From: Linnemannia elongata
Lineage: Eukaryota > Mortierellomycota > Mortierellomycetes > Mortierellales > Mortierellaceae
Reading direction: 5' to 3'
NCBI GenBank assembly: GCA_036320915.1
Contig: JAXBDG010000009.1
Location: forward strand, 2,480,001-2,544,000
DNA: 64,000 bases
The position numbers were made by a program, and so were the translations under genes. This document shows, in pieces, positions 1 to 9,201 of this stretch (positions within the stretch are counted from its first letter, which is position 1; each line of letters begins with the position of its first letter). The notes beneath the pieces are model-generated. The model was not told where the DNA came from. It did not search any database and saw only the letters and a list, made by a program, of their open reading frames with translations.

Positions 1-423
1 ACACTGTGTTCTTAATTTTGTTGCTATTTTTTTTTTTTTTTTTTTTTTCTTCGTGCTCAAAACAAAACGAACGCCTCAAAACGACAACAGGGGCGGTGCT
101 GGTTGCTAAGGGAAGGGGAAAGGAGGCGGGGGGGGGGGGGGGGGGGGGGGGGGGGTGACAGACCAATATTATTTACCCACACACATCAAACAACGACATA
201 TTTCCTCGAATAAGTCGCCAGCTCGGCCTTCCAAGCGCGCCTTAGGACCTCAGGAGGTTATGGACTTGGTAATTATGTCAACAGTTGGGTATTACCGGGT
301 AAAACATTAAATACAAGCTCTTGTTCCAATGCACCCTCTTCAATACTTGTTTATAATGCTGAAGGATGGCTAGAGTATGAAATAGGATGTGTGATAATAC
401 TCCATAAGGCGTTTTAACCTGAC
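1..423. other. Non-coding left edge with homopolymers
   Basis: I see no gene here. A T tract lies near 27-48 and a 28-base G tract at 128-155. G and C homopolymers recur in this genome, and one of them (near 31980) served as a transposon target. Confidence 0.6.
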
Positions 424-735
424 TCACAGCGACTCGCAAATGAAGTATGGGCCACTGTCTTGAGGGTCTTTACAAAGAACGTCGTTAAACGCTCTGCATT
501 TGTACCGACTGCCATCCACCGGTCGGACCCCGCAGGACGAAAATTCTGTCGGTACGGCGATGCAGGTGCCTTCGTTCACCGTTTTAGCCAGGTCACCGGA
601 GGTGCATTGCTTGAACAGGACCTCTATCTTGGCGTTGGCGAATATGTTTGAGCAGAGGAGGTGGGTTTCGTGTAGGACGGCGAGCAAGGTGACGAGGACG
701 ATCAAGAAGCACAGTGGGCTTGGACGATAGGACAT
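424..735 (-). CDS. Small secreted cysteine-rich protein
   Basis: This 103-residue reading frame begins with a hydrophobic stretch (residues 8-22, LCFLIVLVTLLAVLH) that looks like a signal peptide. The mature part is short and rich in cysteine: Cys at about 28, 44, 58, 68, 80, 88 and 100, enough for three disulfides. There is no intron and no recognisable domain. Size, secretion signal and cysteine pattern resemble the small secreted proteins fungi use outside the cell (effector-like, antimicrobial or wall-associated), but no specific role can be read from the sequence. The upstream region on the minus strand is pyrimidine-rich, as in other promoters of this window. It could be a chance frame, although signal peptide plus evenly spaced cysteines argue against that. 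Confidence 0.6.
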   Translation of the reverse strand: MSYRPSPLCFLIVLVTLLAVLHETHLLCSNIFANAKIEVLFKQCTSGDLAKTVNEGTCIAVPTEFSSCGVRPVDGSRYKCRAFNDVLCKDPQDSGPYFICESL

Positions 736-1892
736 GTTGTCTTGTTTTGAATGTGAAGGAGGGCGTGTCTTTGGTGAGAGGCGATAGGAAGGAGAGAAGA
801 AGAAAATGAGTTGAATCTTGGAGCGAAGAGTGTTTTATTGGCTTGGTGGGAATGATGTCTGTAGTGGAGCGAGAAAAGAAGAAAAAAAAAGAGATTGGAA
901 AACATGTCTGCGCGCTGGAGGCGTGTGCACTTTGTATCACCCTCGATAGCTCTTGGATTTCACCCCCTTTTCTTTTTCACCAGTAACAGACTCAGTTTTT
1001 CATCTTCTGTAACCACTTCCTCTTCCGTTTTCATTCACCCCTCTCCTCTCCCCTTCCACAACCGCATATTTCCTTCCTCTCTCCTCTTCTCGTTAGGAAA
1101 GGGGGTATCCAATGAAATGCATTCCTGACATATAAGGTGAAAACGAGGGGGAGGGAAAAAGCAAGGGATGGACACAACTAACGTGCATGCAGTTCTTCCT
1201 TCCTTCTTTGTCTCTTTGTGTGAGTTCGACCTTTACGCGTTGATCAATACCGGAATCCTCGTCTAGCATTAGGGCCCGTACTACCTCCTGTATCCCCTCG
1301 CCTCCTGTTGTGGCTTATTTCCCCCTTCTCTCTTCTCTCCTCCTTGCCCACTTCGTATTGTTTTTCTTTAGTGTTGTGAAAGGGAGCTTGTGGGGTTACT
1401 TACTAACAGAAATGCAAACAGGCTAATGAAATATGAGAATTGGCTCGTGAAAGGTGGATGCGTCCTGGTTCATAGAACCATTTTGGTGGCGTTGTTTAAA
1501 GTGGAGCCTGCTGTTTTGAAATCAATTGATTGACGCAAGAATGCAAAGCAAGCGCTAGACTAATAAATTGGAGAAAGTGCAATAACACTAAATCGATTCA
1601 GTGAGCAATTAGAACACTTCCCTCCATCGATGGATAATCAAAAATGAATGATGATCCATGGGAACTGTCATGGTGTGAGTATGGATGAATAAAAGTATCC
1701 ATGCCCCACCCCTCCCCCTACTTTTTCTTTTCTCCTTTTTTTCTTCAAGATTCCCTTTCCTTGTCTTCCCCTTCCTCACTTAACGCATCCACCCTCCTGC
1801 ATCACCTCCTTCCCATCATCCCTCATTCCCCCTCTCCCTTCCATTCCTCAACCTCCTCCATTCTTCACAGTTCGCCTCCGCAGCAACCAGCC
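736..1892. other. Intergenic region with two divergent promoters
   Basis: No gene recognised. The right part (about 1700-1892) is a CT-rich leader running into the aspartic protease start at 1893. The left part serves the minus-strand small secreted protein. Confidence 0.5.
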
Positions 1893-3343
1893 ATGAAGCT
1901 CACCCTCCTGCTCTCGTTGGCCCTAGCGGCCACTACCACCTCCTTCTCCAACGCTTCTCCCTTAGACGATGGTGTCGGAGCAGTCCCCCTCATCCTCAAC
2001 CCTGACTACGTCCACAACACTCCTACCCAAATCCAAAAACTCAACAAACGATACCCCAATATCAAAATCAAGGCCGGCGAAGGTCCTGTCCCAGCTGGTA
2101 CTGGGGAGGTTGGCCTTGTTAATGTCAACCCTGACCTTGAGGTATGTACACTTTTCTATATGTACAAGTACATGGATGACCTATGAGAATAAATGTATAT
2201 TTTATATCTACACTCAGAGATACGAAAAATTAACCGTTCGCATTTGGTTTCTTTTTTTTGTCTCCCTCTGTCTTGCATTATTTTTGTGGGTGTGAATAGT
2301 ACTACGGGGCGGTAAAGGTGGGGACACCAGCCCAAACACTCAATCTCATTTTTGACACAGGGTCCTCCGACATCTGGTTCCCCTCCACCTCTTGTTCAAC
2401 AGCCGCATGCAAAGACCACACCCGCTTTAACCCCTCCAAATCCTCAACCTACAAAAAAGATAACCGATCCTGGAAAATTGAGTACGGAGACGGATCATTC
2501 GCTAATGGTTATCTCGCTTCCGAGATTGTCAACGTCGGTGGTGTGTCCGTTAGGCAAACGGTGGGTTTGGCAAAGAATGTGTCGGAGAAACTTAAGGACT
2601 CGCCGGAGGATGGAATTTTTGGATTGGGGTTCGACGCCCTTTTGAGCGTCAAGGGTGTCAACACATTCATGGAAAACGCCATCGCCACCTCTGGGAAGAA
2701 CAAGACCAAGGGCGGTGTGTTGAAGCAACCAGTCGTGTCGGTCTTCTTGCCTTCGCTCCGCAAGAACGGCGGTCGCAATGGTCATGTTCTCTTTGGTGGA
2801 GTCGATCATTCACGGTACAATGGTCAGCTCCACTACGTCCCTGTTACTCAGAAAGGGTTCTGGCAAGTCAAGCTTGATGCCTTCAAGACTCCCACCCTCC
2901 CTTTCAACAAAACCAGCAACCCCACCCATACCGGGACCAAACCAGCATGGATCGAACATGCCACCCCCAAACAGGACGCAATCCTCGACACCGGCACGAC
3001 TCTAATCATCCTCTCCACCTCCGCAGCAAAAGAAATCCATTCCTCCATCCCCGGTGCCACTCTCGATCCAAAACTCGGCTACCTCGTCCCCTGCTCCCTG
3101 CGCAACATCCCTTCCTCCTCTGCTATTGGCTTCAAACTGAACGGGAAGTATTTCAAAGTCCCACTCGCAGATCTGGCATTTGAGGCGGTCGATGGTGAAA
3201 CGGGGAAGACCTGTCTGTCTGGAGTGCAGGGTGGTCAGGAAGGGTTGTGGATTCTGGGAGATGTGTTTATCAAAAACAATTATTGTGTTTTTGACTATTC
3301 GCCTTTGAACCCTCGCGTGGGTCTCGCGCCTCTCAAGTATTAG
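1893..3343 (+). CDS. Secreted pepsin-type aspartic protease (A1 family)
   Basis: Two exons, 1893-2141 and 2300-3343, joined in phase 0 across a GTATGT...AATAG intron; the product is 430 residues. The start at 1893 (MKLTLLLSLALAATT) gives a clear signal peptide; upstream in-frame ATGs lie in a CT-rich leader. A short propeptide (to about residue 80, with the basic LNKRYP segment) precedes the catalytic domain. Both catalytic aspartates are present: FDTGSSDIWF with Asp102 and ILDTGTTL with Asp313. The flap tyrosine (EYGDGS, Tyr145) is also present. Length and architecture fit secreted fungal pepsins of the rhizopuspepsin type, which digest external protein at acid pH. It ends in a hydrophobic strand plus LAPLKY, with no GPI-like tail. 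Complete and probably active. Confidence 0.93.
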
Positions 3344-4353
3344 CATACCCCATACCCCTCTTTTTACTATCCCCCCCCCTTCGCCTCCTTGGAACATATA
3401 ACAATAAAGAAATGGAGGTGGCGAACGATGCCAATTTCTTGAAAGGTCCTGGGGATCATTAAACAACTGTCCTTGCTTACATCTCGACTTTTTTTCTTTG
3501 AGAGGCCGACTGCCTTAACAAACGTGCATTGCGGGTGGAAAGAGAGGGAGGATGTAGGGCTACAAGGAAAAGTAAGAAGGAGTGAAAAGGACGTGGGATA
3601 GTGACATAGAAAACCTGGGATAGGAGCGGCGGCAAAGGCGATGAAGATGTGAGAATGGTCACAAAGGGGAGTTAATAGAAGCATTTGAAAAGGCTTTCGA
3701 AGAGCAAGGCAGCAGGAGCAAATTGGATATATCATAATATTACGTCGTAGGCGCGACATTTTCTCCTCTTAGCCAACTCCGTCGCCTTGGCTTTGCCACC
3801 TCTAAATCCCTTTTCATCACCACTCCCCCGCCCTATTTCATCACTGCTCTATTTCATCGCTGATCTTACACCCTCTCACAGACACTATCTCAGATAGCAA
3901 CCCCTATTCGCATCTCGTCTTCTTTTTTTAAGAGAATGGCCTCCTTAGGTTTGGTGATATCAAAAGTGCATCGCCGGTGGAGGGAGGGAGAGAGAGAGAA
4001 AGAGGCCGCACCCAGGGCATCCCACGAAGTCGCGGGTTCACTTTGGTAACTAAAAACAAAAACAGCTCCTCAGGACGTGTTCCAATAGGAGTGGACTTCA
4101 GGCGATTAGAAAAACAAACAAGGGTTAGAGCTCCACTTTGGCTATATAGAGCCGAAAACGTGCTTCCTTGCCAAGTTTGAGACGAGAAATACCCACAGGG
4201 GGTCGGATCATCTTCTTTTCTTGGGGGCTCCACGACAAGAGCAAACACAGTCTTTTGTATGAGATCTAGGTACATTTTTCCATATTTTGTTTCTTTGGTT
4301 TGTCGTGTTTCTCCTGCTTGTAATGTCTTTTTAGTGCTGTGTAAAGAAGCATT
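3344..4353. other. Intergenic between convergent genes
   Basis: 3' flanks of the protease (plus) and the piggyBac transposase (minus). TTAA sites, the piggyBac target, occur near 3510 and 3674, but I could not match a left terminal repeat to the sequence right of the transposase. No gene is supported. Confidence 0.45.
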
Positions 4354-6207
4354 TCAATCTTTATTTTGCTGGGTGTGAAAATCCTGGAAGCAGTTTCTTG
4401 TTTTGTTTACACAAAGGGCGACATCACATTCGACACACCACACTTGGCTTTGGTTGGGGCTCTTGTGGGTCATGAATATCTCGCTTCGGGAGGCTCTCCA
4501 GGAACACCAGGTGCATGTTGAGCGTTTTTCTCTCCATTGTGGGTAGTGGTCTCCAAAGGTTAGGCGCTGCAGGGGGAGTCGATAATTCTTGGTGATTTTT
4601 TGTCGCTTTTGTTGTGATTCTTCTTCTTCTTCCTCCGCACGAGTTGAGCGTTTAGTTGTCTGGGTGACTGAGTTGATGAGACCCCAGGCTAGGGAAGCAC
4701 GGAACTCCCGTTGAGTTAGTGTCGATCCTGTTTTTTTGGAGATTAGAAAGGTGTTGATGATGACAGTGTCAAGTAGCCAAAAGAAGAGGGGCATCCAATT
4801 GCGAAAGGCGGTTTGCTGGGTGTTGTAGTAGGACCTCAATTGATCAGCGATGTCAACGCCACCCATGTTGAAGTTGTAGTCGTCGACAACCTTGAGGATC
4901 CTGAGTTTCTTTCTTGGGGATGATCCAAAGACTGTTCGCACTTTGGTTGCGTTAGTGCTTGTTTCGCGAGGTCGATGCCTTTCCCTCTCCACCTCCCATT
5001 CCTCTCCGACAACTGCATGGATGGTAGTCAGAAAGGTTACAGGGTCATTGTCCTGCCAAAACACCACCAATACTCCATCGACAACTGCGCCAGATCGAGT
5101 GTCCCAATCAAACTTGGCGCTCTTCTCCACCTGAAGTTCTTTTGGGATGCCTGCCTGCTTCCGGGCTGTTCCACATGCTCCAACCCCCTTGTTCCTGAAG
5201 TACTGGAAGAGTTTAACGGTCGAAAAATAATCATCCAGATATATGTTGAAAGCCATTTGGGTGTATGGGAGTTGTTCGACAAGATGGCAGACCATGCTTC
5301 CTGTTGTAGTGAGACCTGGGACATCGGGGACCGGTGCGGAGGTAATTCGAGAGGAAGGGAAGAAGGTGTACGTGTATCCAGCATCGCAAAGGGAGAAGAT
5401 CTTGAATCCTTCGGGTGTGGGCTTGTTCTTCATGCGAATGGTGTGTGCGCTTCGACCGGAGAACCGGACAATCATCTCGTCGACTGAGACATTGCTACAA
5501 GGAGTGTAGTACTTCTTCGACAGGTCTCGCACATGGGAGAGTAAAGGCTCGACCTTGTCGAAGTAGTGATTGGACTTGTCCATCGGGGACGATACATGAA
5601 GGTACCTCTTGATCTGCTCGTATCGAGTGACAGACATGTGCTTAGAGATTGTATGCACTGGGCCGTGTTTATCCAGGTTCCAGAGAGCAGCGAGGGGAGC
5701 GACGTGATGAAGACCAATGTAGATGGTTAAGGCGTACCAGATAACCAACTCATTCAACTCCAATAGTTTCCAGGTGCGACCGGGTAGCTCCTTGCTGGCA
5801 ATCTTGATAGCAGCATATAGATTGGTGTTGGCCACAATTGTGTTGAGTATCGAATCGGTGAAGAAAAGGCGAAACAAACTAATGGGCTCTGGTGTTACTG
5901 TGTCGAATGGTGCTGGCAGTCGGACGAAAGCACTGTGTTCTGGTCGCATAAGAGGAACGAATTCTGGTGGGGGAGGTAATTGTATCTGTTGCTTTTTTTT
6001 CTTGCCTTTCTCTGCTATTGGTGCTGAATCGTTGCTTTCGTTGTCAGAGTCGTGATCATAGGTAAATACTGGCTCAAACTCCTCTTTGTCGTCTTCAATG
6101 TCGGAAGAAACATCTAAAATTTCTGGCTCCATTGATGAGTGATCAAGGAGTAATGATGTTGCGATTGCGGTGAAGTTGATGTTAACGACGGCGGTTGAGG
6201 TTCTCAC
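4354..6207 (-). CDS. PiggyBac-type transposase (DDE_Tnp_1_7)
   Basis: A single 617-residue frame with the piggyBac layout. An acidic low-complexity N-terminus (to about residue 75) is followed by the DDE/D domain and a C-terminal cysteine-rich zinc-binding tail (CTWC...CVEC...C, about 565-610). The four acidic positions expected of the family are visible: SVDEMIVRFSG (Asp243), IYLDDYFS (Asp325/326), FWQDNDPV, and NMGGVDIADQ. The family excises and inserts at TTAA. Translation may begin at 6207, or at 6132 (MEPEILDVSSD), which looks like the usual acidic family start. The frame has no stop, so the enzyme may be functional or recently active. I could not define the element ends. A domesticated host gene of the PGBD kind is the alternative. 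Confidence 0.9.
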   Translation of the reverse strand: MRTSTAVVNINFTAIATSLLLDHSSMEPEILDVSSDIEDDKEEFEPVFTYDHDSDNESNDSAPIAEKGKKKKQQIQLPPPPEFVPLMRPEHSAFVRLPAPFDTVTPEPISLFRLFFTDSILNTIVANTNLYAAIKIASKELPGRTWKLLELNELVIWYALTIYIGLHHVAPLAALWNLDKHGPVHTISKHMSVTRYEQIKRYLHVSSPMDKSNHYFDKVEPLLSHVRDLSKKYYTPCSNVSVDEMIVRFSGRSAHTIRMKNKPTPEGFKIFSLCDAGYTYTFFPSSRITSAPVPDVPGLTTTGSMVCHLVEQLPYTQMAFNIYLDDYFSTVKLFQYFRNKGVGACGTARKQAGIPKELQVEKSAKFDWDTRSGAVVDGVLVVFWQDNDPVTFLTTIHAVVGEEWEVERERHRPRETSTNATKVRTVFGSSPRKKLRILKVVDDYNFNMGGVDIADQLRSYYNTQQTAFRNWMPLFFWLLDTVIINTFLISKKTGSTLTQREFRASLAWGLINSVTQTTKRSTRAEEEEEESQQKRQKITKNYRLPLQRLTFGDHYPQWREKRSTCTWCSWRASRSEIFMTHKSPNQSQVWCVECDVALCVNKTRNCFQDFHTQQNKD

Positions 6208-6299
6208 TAGTGTAATTTTTTTGGCACTTTCAGGAGGAGGGGGGGGGGGGGGGGGTGGCTTGGTGAAAAAGTGAGAGTGATATAGGAAAATAATATTTA

Positions 6300-6317
6300 A
6301 CGGGCAAATTTGCCCGT
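6300..6317. repeat. Perfect 18-bp palindrome next to a TTAA
   Basis: ACGGGCAAATTTGCCCGT is its own reverse complement. It overlaps a TTAA at 6297-6300, about 95 bases upstream of the transposase start. It could be an operator-like site or part of the right end of the piggyBac element. Confidence 0.55.
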
Positions 6318-6639
6318 CATACGGACTAAGGGATACAAGATTACGTCAACAATGCTCCACACATGATTTTTGAAGGAGTCGTTGAGAATAGGACGTCAGA
6401 AGAATTGTTGGCTGAAGCAATGGAATTCCTAGATGTGATTTTACGTTAGGATATTATGTTACTGTCTTTTAGAAGAAAAGCTTTCAGAAGAAAAGAACTT
6501 ATAAAGAAAGAAAAGAGAAGAAAAAAAAAGCTCTGCCGCTTTTCGAAATTCACCTCAACCTTTCCCTTTCTTCCCTCTTCCTTCTTTACACTCTCCCCGT
6601 CTTCTCCTACCTCACTCTCGCAAACACGACCTGGTACAT

Positions 6640-6798
6640 ATGCGCACACACGATACTATAACCACACATATACACATACACACATACACCATACCATCAA
6701 CGCCCACGCCATCGCACACGCGCAACCACACAAACACACAAGCCAACACACAAGCCAACACACAAGCCAACACTCATATCAACACACACAAACACGCA
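6640..6798 (+). repeat. CA-rich repeat leader of the broken nucleoporin copy
   Basis: Dense CACA-type simple repeat, including three tandem copies of an AACACACAAGCC-like unit near 6735-6770. It ends exactly at the ATG of the pseudogene and corresponds to the CA-rich leader (GT-rich on the plus strand, 11977-12310) of the intact gene, so the duplication included the 5' leader. Confidence 0.65.
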
Positions 6799-8461
6799 AT
6801 GGAATCCGCTCCAGAGAGTTAATTCCTGCCCTATGCACGTCGCGTAAGGCAGCCAGCCAAACAGCCAAGCAAGACCAAGAAGGTATGAAAAGAAACTTAG
6901 GGTTTGCTGAGCCGCGTTATTTTTGTATGTGCCTTTGCAAGTCAGCTTGCAGGGAATGAAAAATAACACGTGGTCCGTAACGCGTTCGCGTGAAACGAGA
7001 CTTGGTGGAGCAGTACTTCGTTAAACCATTTTTTCGTGCACTGATACCACGACAAAAAAAATAAGGACCGCGCTTTTAGGTACAATCTATATTGATACCT
7101 TGATTTACTAATCTATCTTCACCCTCACTCTGCTTTGCCATCCCTCCCTTCTCATCTTCAACGCCGCCTATGGCGACGGCCGAAATCTCTTGCCGGTGTC
7201 CTAAAACGGTATCTGCAGTGATTTGGCTTTATTCAAGGAAAGGAGAACTCGGAATCCGGACTGGACAGGGACATGCATACGACGAATGGCCTTTGAGTTC
7301 TAGCCAGGTGCAGACAAGGAGCAGGAAGGACAGCCAATGGAGAATCGAAAACGTCATAAGGCGAGCAAGCACCAGTACAACGAGTACTCAAAGGTGCACC
7401 CTGACCTCCGTGACCACCTCAACTCTCCAAACGCGAAGGAGGCTTCTAAGGTTAGATGATATGCCCAGAGATACAAACATTACAAGTGGGATAGCACGTT
7501 CATGAAAATCTACACAACGAAAGCAGCGCCCCTCTTTTTTTTATTCTCAAGCTGCTGTACTTTTTGCAAGATCCTTGGAGAATAAGGGGTATACGCTACA
7601 TTAACGCGATTACTAAAGCTTCGCAACAATTCGATATGGCCACTCATCAGCTCACCTCCAGACTGTTCTTTTTCGTCTTTTTTTTGCCACTTGCAGTCCA
7701 AGAGCCACCATTGTACTTGTGGACGACAAGGGCACCTTGCCAAGAGGACTGTTACGGTTAGGTGCTGCCAGAAAGCAACCACTTTTGTTTAATTAACAAA
7801 CATATGCTTGTTTTACCTCCACAAACCATTGTAAATACGGGGATTCGAGGCAACACTAATAAACAACATCTTTCTTTCTCGTTATTCATTTTGACCCTTA
7901 CTTTCGCAGGACCCGTACCAAGCGATTGCCCGCCTGTATCAGATGATTAATTGAGTTTTTAGCGTGGCTACTCGCCGGAGGAAGAGAGGGCAAAGAACAT
8001 TCGCGCAGCCCTGGATTCTTCAAACAAAGCAACTCGAGCCAACCGATTCCCCGCGGACAAGTGCAGGGGAAAATGGAGAAAAGTTGTTTTATTCAAATTG
8101 GCGAAGACAGAACCTTGTTATAGGTGTGAACACCTCCTGCTGCAAAAGCTGCACCAGCAGCTATAGGTTTTTGCTGGCTTTGGATAGAGCGTTAACCTCT
8201 TGGTCAGAGAGTCTTCATCAAACTCTCTCTTTGCTTTGGGAGCCAGATGGATTCACATGTTTCTGGGCATACGGCAGGAGCATCTCCTCGCACTTTGGAC
8301 GTTGCAATGTCGATGGACTGGACACCATCCAATCCTAGCAGCGGTGGCTTCAGCAGCCGGGCAAGTGGCGGAGGTGGTGGATTCACGTTCAACATGGGCA
8401 TAAACACCCCACCGCCAGGCCCGGCCAAAAAGATCATTCGAATGAGCAGAAGGCGTGACTA
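6799..8461 (+). pseudogene. Broken inverted copy of the Nup153-like gene
   Basis: Exon 1 (6799-6882) matches exon 1 of the minus-strand nucleoporin gene: same ATG, PYARRVRQPA and KTKK. The codon that should read Arg is TAA, so translation ends after seven residues. The donor GTATGA survives. The exon-2 acceptor is mutated (TATAG to TATGG at about 7170-7172), and exon 2 carries TGA where the intact copy has Trp. From about 7300 to 8290 the sequence does not match the nucleoporin and looks like foreign or scrambled DNA. The C-terminus returns at about 8296-8461 (MDWTPSNPSSGGFSS ... RMSRRRD, stop). Leader, first two exons and tail are kept and the zinc-finger/FG middle is missing, so it is almost certainly non-functional. 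Confidence 0.82.
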
Positions 8462-9201
8462 ATAAGTCTCGTCTATGTTGGATTAGCCACAAAATGACTT
8501 GAAATAAAAAAAAAATAACGAGTATTGGGCATTTCACGTAAAATATTTTGTTTTGGCTACTAAACCCCGATTAGCCAGCTATTCAAGACAACATTTTTGT
8601 TTCACACCAATGCAAACCCCGGCTCACAGCTGGATTAGTGGTTATTTTTTTTACTCATTTTGGTTGAAAGGCACAATAGTGTTTGAGGTTTAAGGCTTTT
8701 CTGCTAGGATTCTAGGATAAAACTCGATAATTACTTAATGTAGTTGGAAATACCTCGTTCGATGTTTCTCAAAATAGGACCTAAAGAACATCCATCGAAA
8801 CTTGGATCTACCGGCATTGATTTCTCAATTAGATCGTGGGCAATCGGACCTACAGAAATCGCAGCCTACCTCGAGGCTCGGCATCCCCTAAGTTACCATC
8901 TCGATCGGATTAGTAACTTGGAGGCACTCGGAGACATAACAAAAGTTATGTCCACGAGAGTCTGCACATTGAACTAATTGTTCGATTCCTTAACATTTGT
9001 CAGCCACCTTTATTTCTTAAAGAGGGTCATGGCCTTGGTCACCAAAGACAGCAGGAGCATGCATTATCATGGCGAGTCTTACATGCAAAGTAATGATTGA
9101 GTTATCATAGCATTATATAAGAAAAGTCATGAACCTCATACACTATTCGATATTTTTTTTTATTTTAAATCATTGTTTGGCCAATCCATGGACGAGACTT
9201 T
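8462..9201. other. Spacer between the two nucleoporin copies
   Basis: AT-rich DNA between the tail-to-tail copies. No reading frame, RNA or repeat recognised. Confidence 0.5.
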
